Below, one piece after another: positions 49,201-61,200 of a DNA stretch of 64,000 bases. The DNA is from Membranipora membranacea. Lineage: Eukaryota; Bryozoa; Gymnolaemata; Cheilostomatida; Membraniporidae. The notes under the pieces were generated by a model. The model was not told the origin of the DNA. It saw only the letters and a program-made list of their open reading frames with translations, and ran no database searches. The stretch spans positions 21,020,001-21,084,000 of the forward strand of contig OU612068.1 of the NCBI GenBank assembly GCA_914767715.1. The letters run 5' to 3'. Numbering within the stretch: the stretch's first letter is position 1; every line of letters starts with the position of its first letter. The translations under genes were made by a program, and so were the position numbers.

Positions 49201-52200
49201 TTCGAGGCAGTAACAGGTTGGAGCGCCATTTTTAATAGCACAGCGGTCACACCCAGCATCGGCGCACAGATCAACAGCTGTCAACAAACAAACCAACAAT
49301 CACTGTCAAAAATGCTCTAACATCATGCGCGTTTTTAAACTAGAACTGATACAATCAGGAAACCCACCAAAAAGACGCGTGACAGTAGCGTTTCAGGCGG
49401 AGTTATATGGAAGTTGGTAAGCGTGAGATTGAAAAAATAATGGTGTTGATGTTTTTTGTAGAAAAAAGTTATAAAAAGGTTGGTCTGGTGAGGGTAAAGA
49501 TAAATGTCAATGTGCCTTTTCCACATATCCGTGGCTAAGCAAACTACAAAACAAGTATATATACATATGAGAGGAATGACAAAGGATCAAGTCCACCATT
49601 CAACCGAAACCTGCTGTACGGAGAATAAAATCAACTGCAGAAATATAACAGATCTATATGGTAAACACAGTGAGAAGAATGTGGTAATAATGCAACAAAC
49701 CTTGACATGATTTCATGTCGTCTGTGTCTAGTTTGAATCCGTCATTACATGAGCACTCAGCCTCCTGAATATCTTCGTTAACAGTACAGACTTGTGCACA
49801 ATTGGCCTCAGCGCAAATACCTGTTGGTAAGGCAGGACAAGAAAATTACAGTAATTCCACAGTCAATAACAACTACAAGACTATGCTCAAGCTTTTTATC
49901 AAACAAATGGGAATTCTCAAAATTTTTCTACGCCTTTTGATCGAATCATCATTTTACCATCATTTTCATCAGTAAATTATAATGAGACTTGACTGAAAGC
50001 AGGAATCTCTTTTGCTATAGGAAGATCATAGGACAATTCATTTTGGGTGTTAAGTTCATTTATATCATAGTCTTAATATACTCTAAGTCTATGTCTAAGT
50101 CTAAGTCTATGATTTATACGCATGCATACTTAGGCAGGTTTTTGAATCGTTTCCCAGCTTAAATCCTTTTGGGCAAGTACAGACTGGTTTGTTATCCTCT
50201 CCATTCTCACAGAAATGTGTACAGGCCAACTTTTCACACTCGTTATCGGCTGAAAATGAAAACAAAATTATTGTATTATCATTATATTATTATATAGCCA
50301 CTTTCATGCAATCAAAATCGATCAGAAAATCATAGCAGTTTTCTCAGTAATAATAACCTACCGAAAATCTCAAGAGTCATTTCACAGGCAGAGCAAAGAC
50401 TTTGGTCCTAAAACAATGTCAATGTATGGTATGGCGGATTGTGCCTATGTAAATGTAAATGCCACATAGAAAAACTTGGAGGTAACTTATTCAGAATCCC
50501 ACTTATTAGAATTCCTAACCAGCAGAATGCAAAATACACCATCAACCAGAACTTTTTGAGACTAAGTACAAATTTGCCATTACTAAAGCTCCTAAACCTA
50601 CTGTACATGTTTGTCACAGCTATAAAACAACTATTATTTTAGCTATATTCAAACTTTTGACGTTTGTCTTCACCTACCTTCGCAGCTTCTACCATCTTCA
50701 GCCAGTCTGAGGGCTGGACTACAGCCACACTGGGCCTTTCCTTGTACAACCTCACATGACTGTGCACAGTTTGCATCAGAACACAGGTTAACAGCTGTAA
50801 GAAACAAAGCCAAACACATATTGCTTACCGTACTAGTATACGTTTTGTATTTATATCTCATGAGTAATTATCGTTTTGTGAACGTTCAGTTGATGACTCA
50901 ATCAATTAATCAATCAATCAATCAATCGATCGATCAATCAATCAATCAATCAATCGATCATTCAAAAAATGCAGAAAGCAAGTACTGTTGAGTATGTAAA
51001 CGTTAGACTGGTTCAAAAATGATTGTTAGAATGATGACTGCAGTACCAGCCATGTTCATAGTTTCCGAACATGAACATGTTTATATATTTTAACTTACAT
51101 GTACAATCCTTCATGTTTTCTGCTAACTGGAAGCCTTTTTGACACCCGCAAACTGCCTTATCATCCTTGACAGAGCAAGACTGCTGACACTCAGCAATGG
51201 CACATGGTGTTTTTGCTGTAATGACATAACATAGCAGTTACTTATTACAATAAAAACTAGCAGTAACAGACATATGAATACCTCTGTTGACCTCACTCTT
51301 TTTTCACATTTATTGACAGCAAAGATGGACTCCTTTGAACTTTGGTTGCAAGGTGTTAGAACAGGAAACAGTTGACTTACCTTTACAAGTTTTCTTATCT
51401 GCCTCAAGTTCAAAGCCACGTTGACATCCGCACACAGCAGTGTTAGTATCCTCATCGACCTTACAAGTCTGGTCACAGGCATCTGCACATGGGTCCTCAG
51501 CTGTCAAATATAATTGTTATCATCAGTATATGTAACAAGCAATATACCATAAATGTAATGTAATGCAATGCAATGCAATGCAATGAAATGCAATGCAACG
51601 TAATGTAATGTAATGCAATATACAGACCAGCTCATAGATTTCTGAGCATGATTAAAAGGGTTACGGAGCAAGCATCTAGATTACTTGTGCCATTATTATC
51701 CTTCCTTCTATTCGCAACTAACCACAGGCTGTCTTTGGACAACAGGAGCATAAGACCAACAATAGTAAGTGAATAGGACAAGCTCCCCTCTTGAATTGAC
51801 TTAGCCTGGCTTGACAAGCTTCTTTGGTTAGGGCTTGTCAAGACATGCTCGAATTGACCATACACAAACACAACTACTGTTCAGAGGATATTTTAGCCAA
51901 ATGCTACGAGATATAAGTAAGCTACTGAATTGTAAGCCTACCATGACAATTTTTCATGTCAGCATTGAGCTCGAACCCAACTTGACATCCACAGACTGCT
52001 TGCTCATCAACAACCTTACATGTATGTTCGCAGCCAGCCAGTTTGCAGAGGTTATCAACTGTAAAGAAAAACACAGCATAAACAATGATAGCTTTGACAG
52101 AAGCAGTGTAAAAATGCTGGCAGACAAATCCATACATGTCATTCTGCTCTGTTGTAGTATTAGTTAACAAAAGGATTATTTTGGTGTTGTATTTGGGTAC

Positions 52201-55200
52201 AGAGTAGAGTGAGCAAGTTGGATTCAAATAGACCTTTCTATTCATTACTATTATTTTACTAAAAATTCCTCTATCTGTAGGCTTTATCAAACCCAATAGA
52301 GAGCATTAAATGGAATTGAATTTAGTGGCAACAGTTTGTGTTATATCATAAACATTGAATCTGATAAACCTATGAGATAGAACCAATTGGTCCACCCCCC
52401 CCCCAATTTGTTATCTGTATTGAAGATTCTGCTATCTATCACAATTCTTTTCTATCCACTCATTATATGAAACAAAACCAACATGCCCCCCCCCCCCTTT
52501 TTTTATCTTTATTGAAGATGCGCAACATAATCCTTACCTTTAGGGGTCCAAGCGGACATGGATACATCAGGATTACAGATCATATTAGCATCATCAGAAC
52601 TCTGATCTTCAGGCATGTAGCATTCATTATCTATGTAACAAGTGTTGACCTACAACAGGGAGACACTTCAGGTAAAAAACTCGCTTATAACAGTGAAAAT
52701 ATTTCTGGATTGTAAAACTGTATTTTTGAAATTGGTCAGGCACCCTCCTGGATAAAAAAATACATTATACATCTATCAACCATGTTTTTTATGATAAATA
52801 TTGATGTTAGATATGGAATTTTTAATAGCGTGAACAGATTATTCTCTGAGTTAATAATTCATGATGATGCCTACCTTCAAATCTGGGTTAGGTTTACATG
52901 TCATACATCTGGAGTTGTATACAGTGTGGGTGACAGGTTCAGCGAGTGCACCGTCGGCCATATTTCTCACTTGAACAGATAACATATAAGGGAGAGCAGG
53001 TATATCTCCAATGTCGCACACGATCTCTTCAAAAGTTATGAATGTAGCTGCCACCTCAACACTATCTCCAAAAGACTGATCCTCCTAAAAATCGAAATAC
53101 AGGAACACGAGGTGAAATGTGTTATTAGTGTGAGCACCGAGTTCAGGCGTGTGTATTTTTTGGCTGATACTATGGGGAGCAAGATGCACCAAAAAACAGG
53201 ACTCAATTGTAACTATATTATGTGAATATTGAAGAAACATCATGGGAAAAGGTATAAAATATTGAAAAATACCCAAGTACACATGTTATTAATATTGAGG
53301 ATCATAGAATTGAAAATAAAGTTGGTGTTGACTGACATACAATGCTCATATTGATAATGACAACAACAGTAAGCTAGTTATAAATATGATAAAGACACCG
53401 ATGTCATAATCAAGATAAAACATATCTAATCCTGGACAAGAAAGGGCAATACCATAAACATATGTCACATCATATGTCACATCATATTTCACATCATATT
53501 TCACATCATAAACATGTTACATATTACATGTTTCATGTCACATGTCACATGTCACATGTCACATGTCACATGTCACATGTCACATGTCACATGTCACATG
53601 TCACATGTTACATGTTATAGTTATATGTAATATAGTATTTATATGTTTATGGGCAATACGTACCAAAAGTGGTGAGATTAAACAGGAGATTCTGTGTCCG
53701 GACAAGAAGCCAGCTCCATATAGAGTCATCTGAGTGCATGGCCCTTTACTGGTGTCGCAACAAATAGGCTCGAGAACTGTGGGTGCTACTTCGCCAGTTA
53801 TACTACAATCCTCACCATAAGAGCCCTCATTGCAGACACACTCACCGTCAATACAATCACCTGGTGGAACAATGGCTATATCCATAAACATCCCAATCTC
53901 CATTTATATTTATTATATATTTTAATTATATTTATATATTATTTTTGTATATTTTATTATATTTATTATATTATTTATTATGTTATAGATATTATATTTA
54001 TAGGCTTATGTTTATATTATGTTTGGTACTTGCATGCATGGGAGCCATACCGTCAGACCATGAAATAAAGAGCAGACAACACACCAGTGCAGGAAGGTAA
54101 ATGTCAGTGAAGGTCAAAGATCAGCATGGAATTAAAAATAAACTTCATCTTACTAATTGGGAAGTAGACGAAAAATTCTCAATCTCAAGTTCATAAAATT
54201 GTGCAAACTACATGACTATGTTATCGAGTGCAGAAAAAAGGCTGAAGGGAGACCAAGACAATTGTGGGATGGGTAGGCCAACAGTTTCTGTAGTGATTTC
54301 GACCTTTAACCTCACGTTATTTTATGTTATTGATGGTGCTCAACTTGGCTTATCGAGCACGTTCATTACATTCATGGAGTGTCTTTCAAATAAGCGAATG
54401 CGCTCCCAAATCATTCACTCAGAAGATACAAACTTTTATCAAGCTCTCTCAACAAAGCGAGTTCAGATAGTGATTTTGGTGGTTTTTAATCGTAAGACCC
54501 TCCTGTACCTTGGGGTTTGTATAGTTCATATCAGATCAAATCACGAAGCTTATAACAATTAAAACACTAAAAAACACTGGGTTTGTTTTATAATCTTACC
54601 AGATTCGTTGCAGTTGTTGATGCAGATCTTTGTCATATCTTTTTCAGGTCGTGTCTCATCTAAAGCTTGACAAGCTTTTATAAAGCTCAAGACAGCCTCT
54701 TTGGTAAATTCTGGTCCCTCGGTCATCTAAGATTGAACAGAAATATTAGCTGGTGCAAGACGATTCACCAATTCATGCAAATATCAGAGTAAAGATGGGG
54801 GAAATTTAAAATATCATTTGAGGTAACCAAATATATGCCAAATTTCCAGTTCATTTGAATTATTATCAATTGGTACAGTGCTGAATTTCATAGAAAAAAA
54901 TGCAGACACGGTATAAATATGGGTAAAATATCAGAAAATGACTTGCTCATATTATTATTATTAGAAGCCAATATGTTGGCACAGATCTGATTGGCTATTG
55001 GGTAGGAAGGACCAATCAGAGCCAATCAGGGATAATAACAGCCAATTAGAGCCAACATGGTTACACATCACTTGCATGTCGAGAAGAAGACCATTTCAAA
55101 GCGTACCTTGATGTCTGCAATGCAAGACTGGTAATATTGCTCAAATCCAACGCCGCAGCCCAACATTTCAGTGTCTTCAAAAGCTTTAAAACAATGAGCC

Positions 55201-58200
55201 TCTGCCTCGTCCTTGGCCCATTCACCAGCTGGCCATACTGCGGGCTACAAACAGAAAACCGAGCGCAGAGATCAAATATAGTATATAATATTATATTATG
55301 ACTACTATATATAAATACATATATACTGTATTTTAAAATTTTGATAACAAATTACAAGGTAGGCTACATTACCTTGTGTTTGTTGGCTCGTAATAAAAGG
55401 TCAGGCAGATTACTTAAAGCAGCCAACATGGTGAGTCCTAATAGTGTGACGAAGAAAAATAGAGTCAAAGCAAATCTAACCTGATTTATTTCAATATAAC
55501 GCTGTTCAAAGATATGAATGTCAAACTAGTTCAGACCACAAACCTCAGGATCAAAAGTGGGATCATACAAAAACTCCTCATCATTATCCGTGTCTGTGGT
55601 TTGTCTTTTCATTCGGCTGGCAGTATCATCTACCTCAGAAGCTTGCCCGCATCTGTAACAAACACAAAAGGTTACAAACAAACAGAAGTGTTTGAAATCG
55701 GCATTGCAAGTGTACATATTTTTATTTCTGAATCAAATGACCTATTCATGAACTGTTTCCTAATAAATCAAGGGGAACTCTACTGATGTTATTGGCTACA
55801 GTTGCTGCTGACAAAGAACACATTTTTGTCTCCCGACTAGCATGTGGTATCAGAGAATCTGTAATAAAGACACATAGCATTGTGTTAGTTTAGAACTAAT
55901 CTGTCGTAAAAGTACCTATAAGTTGAAAGCTGCTCCTCACAGCTGGCATCCTTGTTACAGGCACAGAGAGTTGATGGTTCGTATGTGACAGCATCAGATG
56001 GAACTCTACCCGAATACAGCGAATCAGATGGCTCAACTCTGCAAAAGATAATCAAACTTTCCTAAAGTTATTTTTTAGACTGAAATCAATCCAAAACAAA
56101 GTATCAAGTGCCCCATTGCATTTCCAAATTTCATTGTTGTCTGGCCTTCTACAAAGCTATGACAACTCCGACGTAGTTTACCAAGTTTGCTTGCCACAAG
56201 TAAATCATCTGACCACTGTCTATTGAATTGTGGGAATTCTAAAATCACCAGTCCTTTGATTGATTGCCCTCAATCTGAGATTACAGTATTTTAAGCTAGC
56301 TACGCTTGGGACTTGTTAACAAGTAGAAATACATTCACAGTACGGCTTGTATGAATCAATCGTTTTATATCAAACAAACATTACCCTTAACTAAAATTTC
56401 GAGCTACTTCAGGGTCAAAATATTTCAGTAGTTTTTCATGTTTGTTGTACAATGACAACTAAGCTTTACCTCCAACTCATAGAGAACTCTCGGGGGAATG
56501 ATCCTTCGGCAACATCCTGAGAAACATCTCCGTCACTGTGCTTGAAATCATCAGCCTTGATCCCGCTGTAGTAACCACAAAGTCCCTCCGTTTTCATTTT
56601 ATCAGATGCAGCGGGTTTTATGAAGATATCAATGAGACTTGGGTCGGTAGTGTAGCCCATCGTCACTGTCACTTCAGCGCCATGAGGAAACAAAATCTGA
56701 AAAATAAATAACAAAAATTAAAATGCATAAATAATTAAATATATTTTAAGGAATTTTAAAATTTAGATAACTCATAAAATACAAGAACACAAAATAAAAA
56801 ATGAAAATATCATAAATAAATAAATAAACTATCAATTAAAGGTTTTATGCAGCTCACAGTATACATAGAGAGGTGAAGATTAGTCTAGCCAGATTTTGAG
56901 AAATTAATAGGAAATCGTGCATACATACCTTATATTCTCGGCCTCCATGCTGCTTCATCAGTTTGAAACCGGCAGACACCTCGTCATCATTGTTAGTTAT
57001 CACTTCTGTTCTCGGATACGCTGAGCAAAAGAAAAAGGAAAACGTTGCAACTCAATCTCATTATCTTGGTCAGCGAAAAGACAGAGAGAGGGTCATCTCC
57101 CTTCAAAATTAGCGATCAAAGCGTTTATCACAAATCTTGAACAGAAGTTGTCAAAATAATGATCAATTTTTGCACAAGTCTAAAGTAGAAAAGTGATGAT
57201 AAAAAAAAAGTAAACAAACTTTGTAAAAAAAGAAAAAATATTTAAAGCTAAAAATATGTTACTCACTGCCACACTTATCAATGATAATGACATCGTCTCC
57301 TGCTCTGGCTATTACTCCACAATTACATGTGGCCATAGGTTGGCCCCAAGTTGTGCATTTTCTGTACAGGCTCCTCACCTAGAATAATATGAGTTTTCAC
57401 AAACTAGCATCTCATAGTGTAGTATTTATTCGATTATTACAGGGACGATCAAGGATGTGGGGAATTTTGGGGTACTTTTAGGATATTTTGGGATATTTTG
57501 GGATACCTTGGGACTTTTTAGGGTATTTTGCATTGTTGGTGCGCTTCTTGCCAGCACCAAAAACCTATATATGAACAAAGCATTTCATAAGAATAAATCA
57601 GACCCTAACCCCTGTCAAAAAACATAATATTACTATTTTCTTATTTAAGCCATCGTATTTATCTGGGTTTGCTCACCTCAAAAGGAAGTTGTGTATGTCT
57701 GTATAAAATAAACTCTCCTTCGTAGTGCATCTCGTAAGCGCTGTGAAAAAGGCAATCATTGGATCAAGAAGGCAATCAAGACAGTGTGGCACAAAGCTTT
57801 TAATTGTCGTAACAGCCTTAACAATGTAAAAGAATGTCACAGTCAGTAGCTACACAAGTTCACTATTTTCACTACTAGAGATGATGAATTGTTGCTGAAA
57901 ATAAATGTATTATTATTATTATTATTATTCACATATTAAAAGAGAAGGCAATTGCTTTTTGGTCAAACGGCAACATCTACATCCAAGAAGTACTGCTTGC
58001 TACAACATTTGGGGAAATCCTTAACTTAACTGAATTACTTACATTCCGTCAAAAGTAAGCATGTGAGGATCATTCACTGAGGAACACTGGCCTCCAGGAA
58101 TTACTGAATCTCTGACATGTATCTACAAGCAAGATAGGCATTGGCTTACACACAAAACAATCCCACAGCAAATAAATCTTACCACAAACAATAAATTATT

Positions 58201-61200
58201 CATTATGATTGAAAGAAAAAAAATTTCTTTTATTGCAACGATTTAAAAAAAGTTATCAGTTGTTTCTAGACCTTACTATTCAGCAACATAATTTTATCTT
58301 CTCAAATTACCTTGACATCTACGCCTTGGTCAATGAATTGTCCATCACCAGTGAAGGATATCGTAAGATCCTGTCCATCCTCCTCCTGTTTACCCTCATC
58401 TACAGCCACAAGTTGAATAGTCTGGGCATCTGCCCAGTTGTCAGGAGTAAAGGTCACCGAACAAGTACCAAGCTTCACCTGATCAATGGTGTCATCACCG
58501 CAGCTGTCAAAATAATAAGCGACATTTACCAATCTGGAAAAAGTCGTTTGATATCAACAATCAAGAGGTTGCTAATTTCCCTAAGAAAGATTGGAACGTG
58601 AATACATATATGAGTGTTGTTGAAAAAGGAGAAACTTCTTGTTGGAGCCAAAAATAAGACGCTGCTGCCGCATAATTTAGGTTCTCTTGTGCGCACCTTC
58701 TTGTTCTCAGCAGCGCATTGTCGGCTTTGTTTGGATATTGGAGGAAATGAACTCCACTTAATTCAAACCTCTTGAGACCACCAATTTGTGTCCTAATTAA
58801 GCAGAGTTTGTGTGTTGTGGTGAGATTTGGCTGACGCCGCCAGTGTCCTTTGTCTGAATTAACAGGAGTTCTGGATTATAAAGTCTGAATTAAGAGGATG
58901 ACACTGTATATCAAATTGAAACTTGAGAAATAGCAGATATTTACCGAATTACCTCTCGACCAACGATATGTAAACCTGCGAGGCAGTTTATGACATGACA
59001 ATGCTACATGAACCAAAACGTTGCCTCTGCCTGAAACCTGTTTTTATCTGTTGTCAAGTGTGTAACAAGGCTGGCGCTGAACTACTAATCATGCTCAGTC
59101 AAAGTAAATGCAATTATCAAATTACCTGAAGTGTGCCCAATCTTCGACAGAGCTATCGTCTAAGTTTAGAGTAAACGTCACATCGGTATCGATCGGTACA
59201 GTCAGCCTGGCGGATATGGTCTGAATATCACTACTCTCAAAAATCGTTAGTTTCTCAGTCAGCGGATTACCACCGAAATCAAGTACCTGTATAACAATTG
59301 ATCAGAAACTGAAAAGGCCCCAAATTGCCCCACAGCTGTCTGATTTGTCACAGCTGGTAAATGACTCAAATTGTAATTATAATAGGTGCTGAAAAGGTTG
59401 TTTGAGCTACCTAATGAGTCAGCCACCCAAAGCACCTAACCATGAGGATGATGACATGCCTAGAGACAAACAACAAGTTTTTAATTGCATTTTCTTGCAA
59501 CCAAATAATGGTGTGCCTGCCATGGTCATCCCTAGAGGAATAAAGTATTCACAAGAGGAAATGTTGGCCGTCTTGCACAGGTTTGAATAAATGAAATTAA
59601 TCGCTAGCTTTCATTTACATAACCTCATTAATTCTCAAGTACTAGCTAACATTAACTAACCCTCAAACTAGTTAAACTTAACTCTAGCTAATATTCACTC
59701 ATCTGATGGGTAGTAATATATTACTGTTAAAGATATACCTGCAATCCGATAAAGAGAGGTTCGCTCCTTCTCAACGGTATCCATTTTTCAGCTCCTCCCA
59801 GCCTGGCTGTAAACTTACAAACGACCTGGCAAAACAAATCAAAACTTTTATGGCATATTTCAAAGAATTTTCCTTTTAGTTTGTGCACTAACAGCAGTAA
59901 TGATGATTGTTATGATAATGGAAATGATAGTTTAACTTGTTTTGTCCGCTAAATAATACTGCTGAAAAAGAAAAAAATATTATCACTAGTTTAGTTTCAC
60001 GACTGAAGACTTTCAATTAAAAGACTGGGGAATCATTAAATGATGCATTGACACACAGATGATAAAATTTGAAGTTAATAACTTCAAATTTAAAATTCAA
60101 AGAATGAATATATTGCATAAAAGTTTTCAAAAAGTCTCCTTCATAGATAAAGGCAGTAGCATAATATAATATTGAGGCTTAAAACACTTACAGTATCGCC
60201 TAATTTGACTGATGAAGAATGTAGGCTAAATGGTGTAGAGAAATTTCTTATAACTTGGTCAGAACCAGGTAAGTCTACACCATTAACCTCCCACAATAAA
60301 GTGAACTCCATACTACAAAGAAGAATACAACCGATTAAAGATGGTAACAGAAGAAATATTATTACGATTTGATATCACAACTGCATTCAAACTTTTTAAT
60401 AATATAAATAACAATAAATAATATAGTTTATATATAATGCATACTAAGATCGTTATTAAAAACAATGATTTCTAAGCGTCACCTTCAGCCAATAAAGTTT
60501 AAAAAAATCAAGAGAGAAGGAATAAAAATACATCTCAGCAGAAAGCAATCAAATTTTCACTTAATTTGATTGACCGTCACCTTGTTGTGTCTGACTGATT
60601 TATTGTACTGTATCTTACCCAACTGCCAGCCTGTTTGGTGGGTCCATTTGACACTCGATGTTGAAGCCATCCTCATCAGTAGCGACAACAGATAGTTCTG
60701 GGTTATTTTTGGGGTCAATGGGCAGAATATCAACAGCTGTAAAATAAAACACTGTATTTAATGTCTGGCATATTTGACATCTAAAGTTCATAAAAGCTTA
60801 GTTGTAATTTTTCCCTGGAACCTGTAGAAAACTTTTGATATCCTATTACAATTTTTGGCTATTTGAGCTTAAAAGATTGTCATGATTACATATATCATTG
60901 CAGCATGATATCAACAAAAGATGTTTAGGCTTAAAACTGTCAAATACAGTATACATCCACGGTCCTACTGTAGAAAAAAGTCTCATAGCAAGCCAACGTA
61001 AAAATATATCACTCATGACATGTTCACAAAAGAAATTATATTTTCTTTGTTTTTGAATGATTTGTAGAGATTACATCGTGACAAACTTACCGGCCTCCAC
61101 AACAGAGTTCCTGAGGTCAGCACCGCAGATATCGTCAGGCTCACCAGGACATCTGGCGTCACATTCCTCCGAAGCTGCTTTTCCGTATGATCCGAAGCTG

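Larger units (their letters stand above)
45444..52058 (-). other. EGF array, N-terminal block of short modules
   Basis: Fifteen phase 1-1 exons: 51942-52058, 51381-51500, 51099-51215, 50678-50794, 50130-50249, 49701-49820, 49164-49277, 48660-48770, 48193-48306, 47687-47806, 47332-47448, 46898-47020, 46394-46639, 45880-45996, 45444-45557. Most are 111-123 bp and encode one compact six-Cys module of about 37-41 residues, of the pattern LCxxxxCxxxCxxxxxxAxCxCxxGFxLxxDxKxC. Most lack the DxxE calcium-binding opening. Exon 46394-46639 holds two modules, suggesting loss of an intron. Every length is a multiple of three. Confidence 0.85.
52538..56038 (-). other. VWDE-like linker with furin-like site and one EGF
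   Basis: Exons 55916-56038, 55544-55652, 55107-55244, 54600-54726, 53664-53860, 52875-53084 and 52538-52649 join the vWD domain to the EGF array. Exon 55544-55652 has RMKRQ, a furin-type cleavage motif. Exon 53664-53860 opens with an EGF-like loop ([17 protein letters not shown]). Exon 52875-53084 ends with an [11 protein letters not shown] stretch and exon 52538-52649 has [15 protein letters not shown] and [11 protein letters not shown]; the last two resemble the segment that precedes the EGFs in VWDE proteins. Confidence 0.65.

Noticed and set aside
60066-60092. 27-bp AT-rich palindrome as a mobile element
   Set aside because: It is short and AT-rich with no target duplication, so chance is sufficient.
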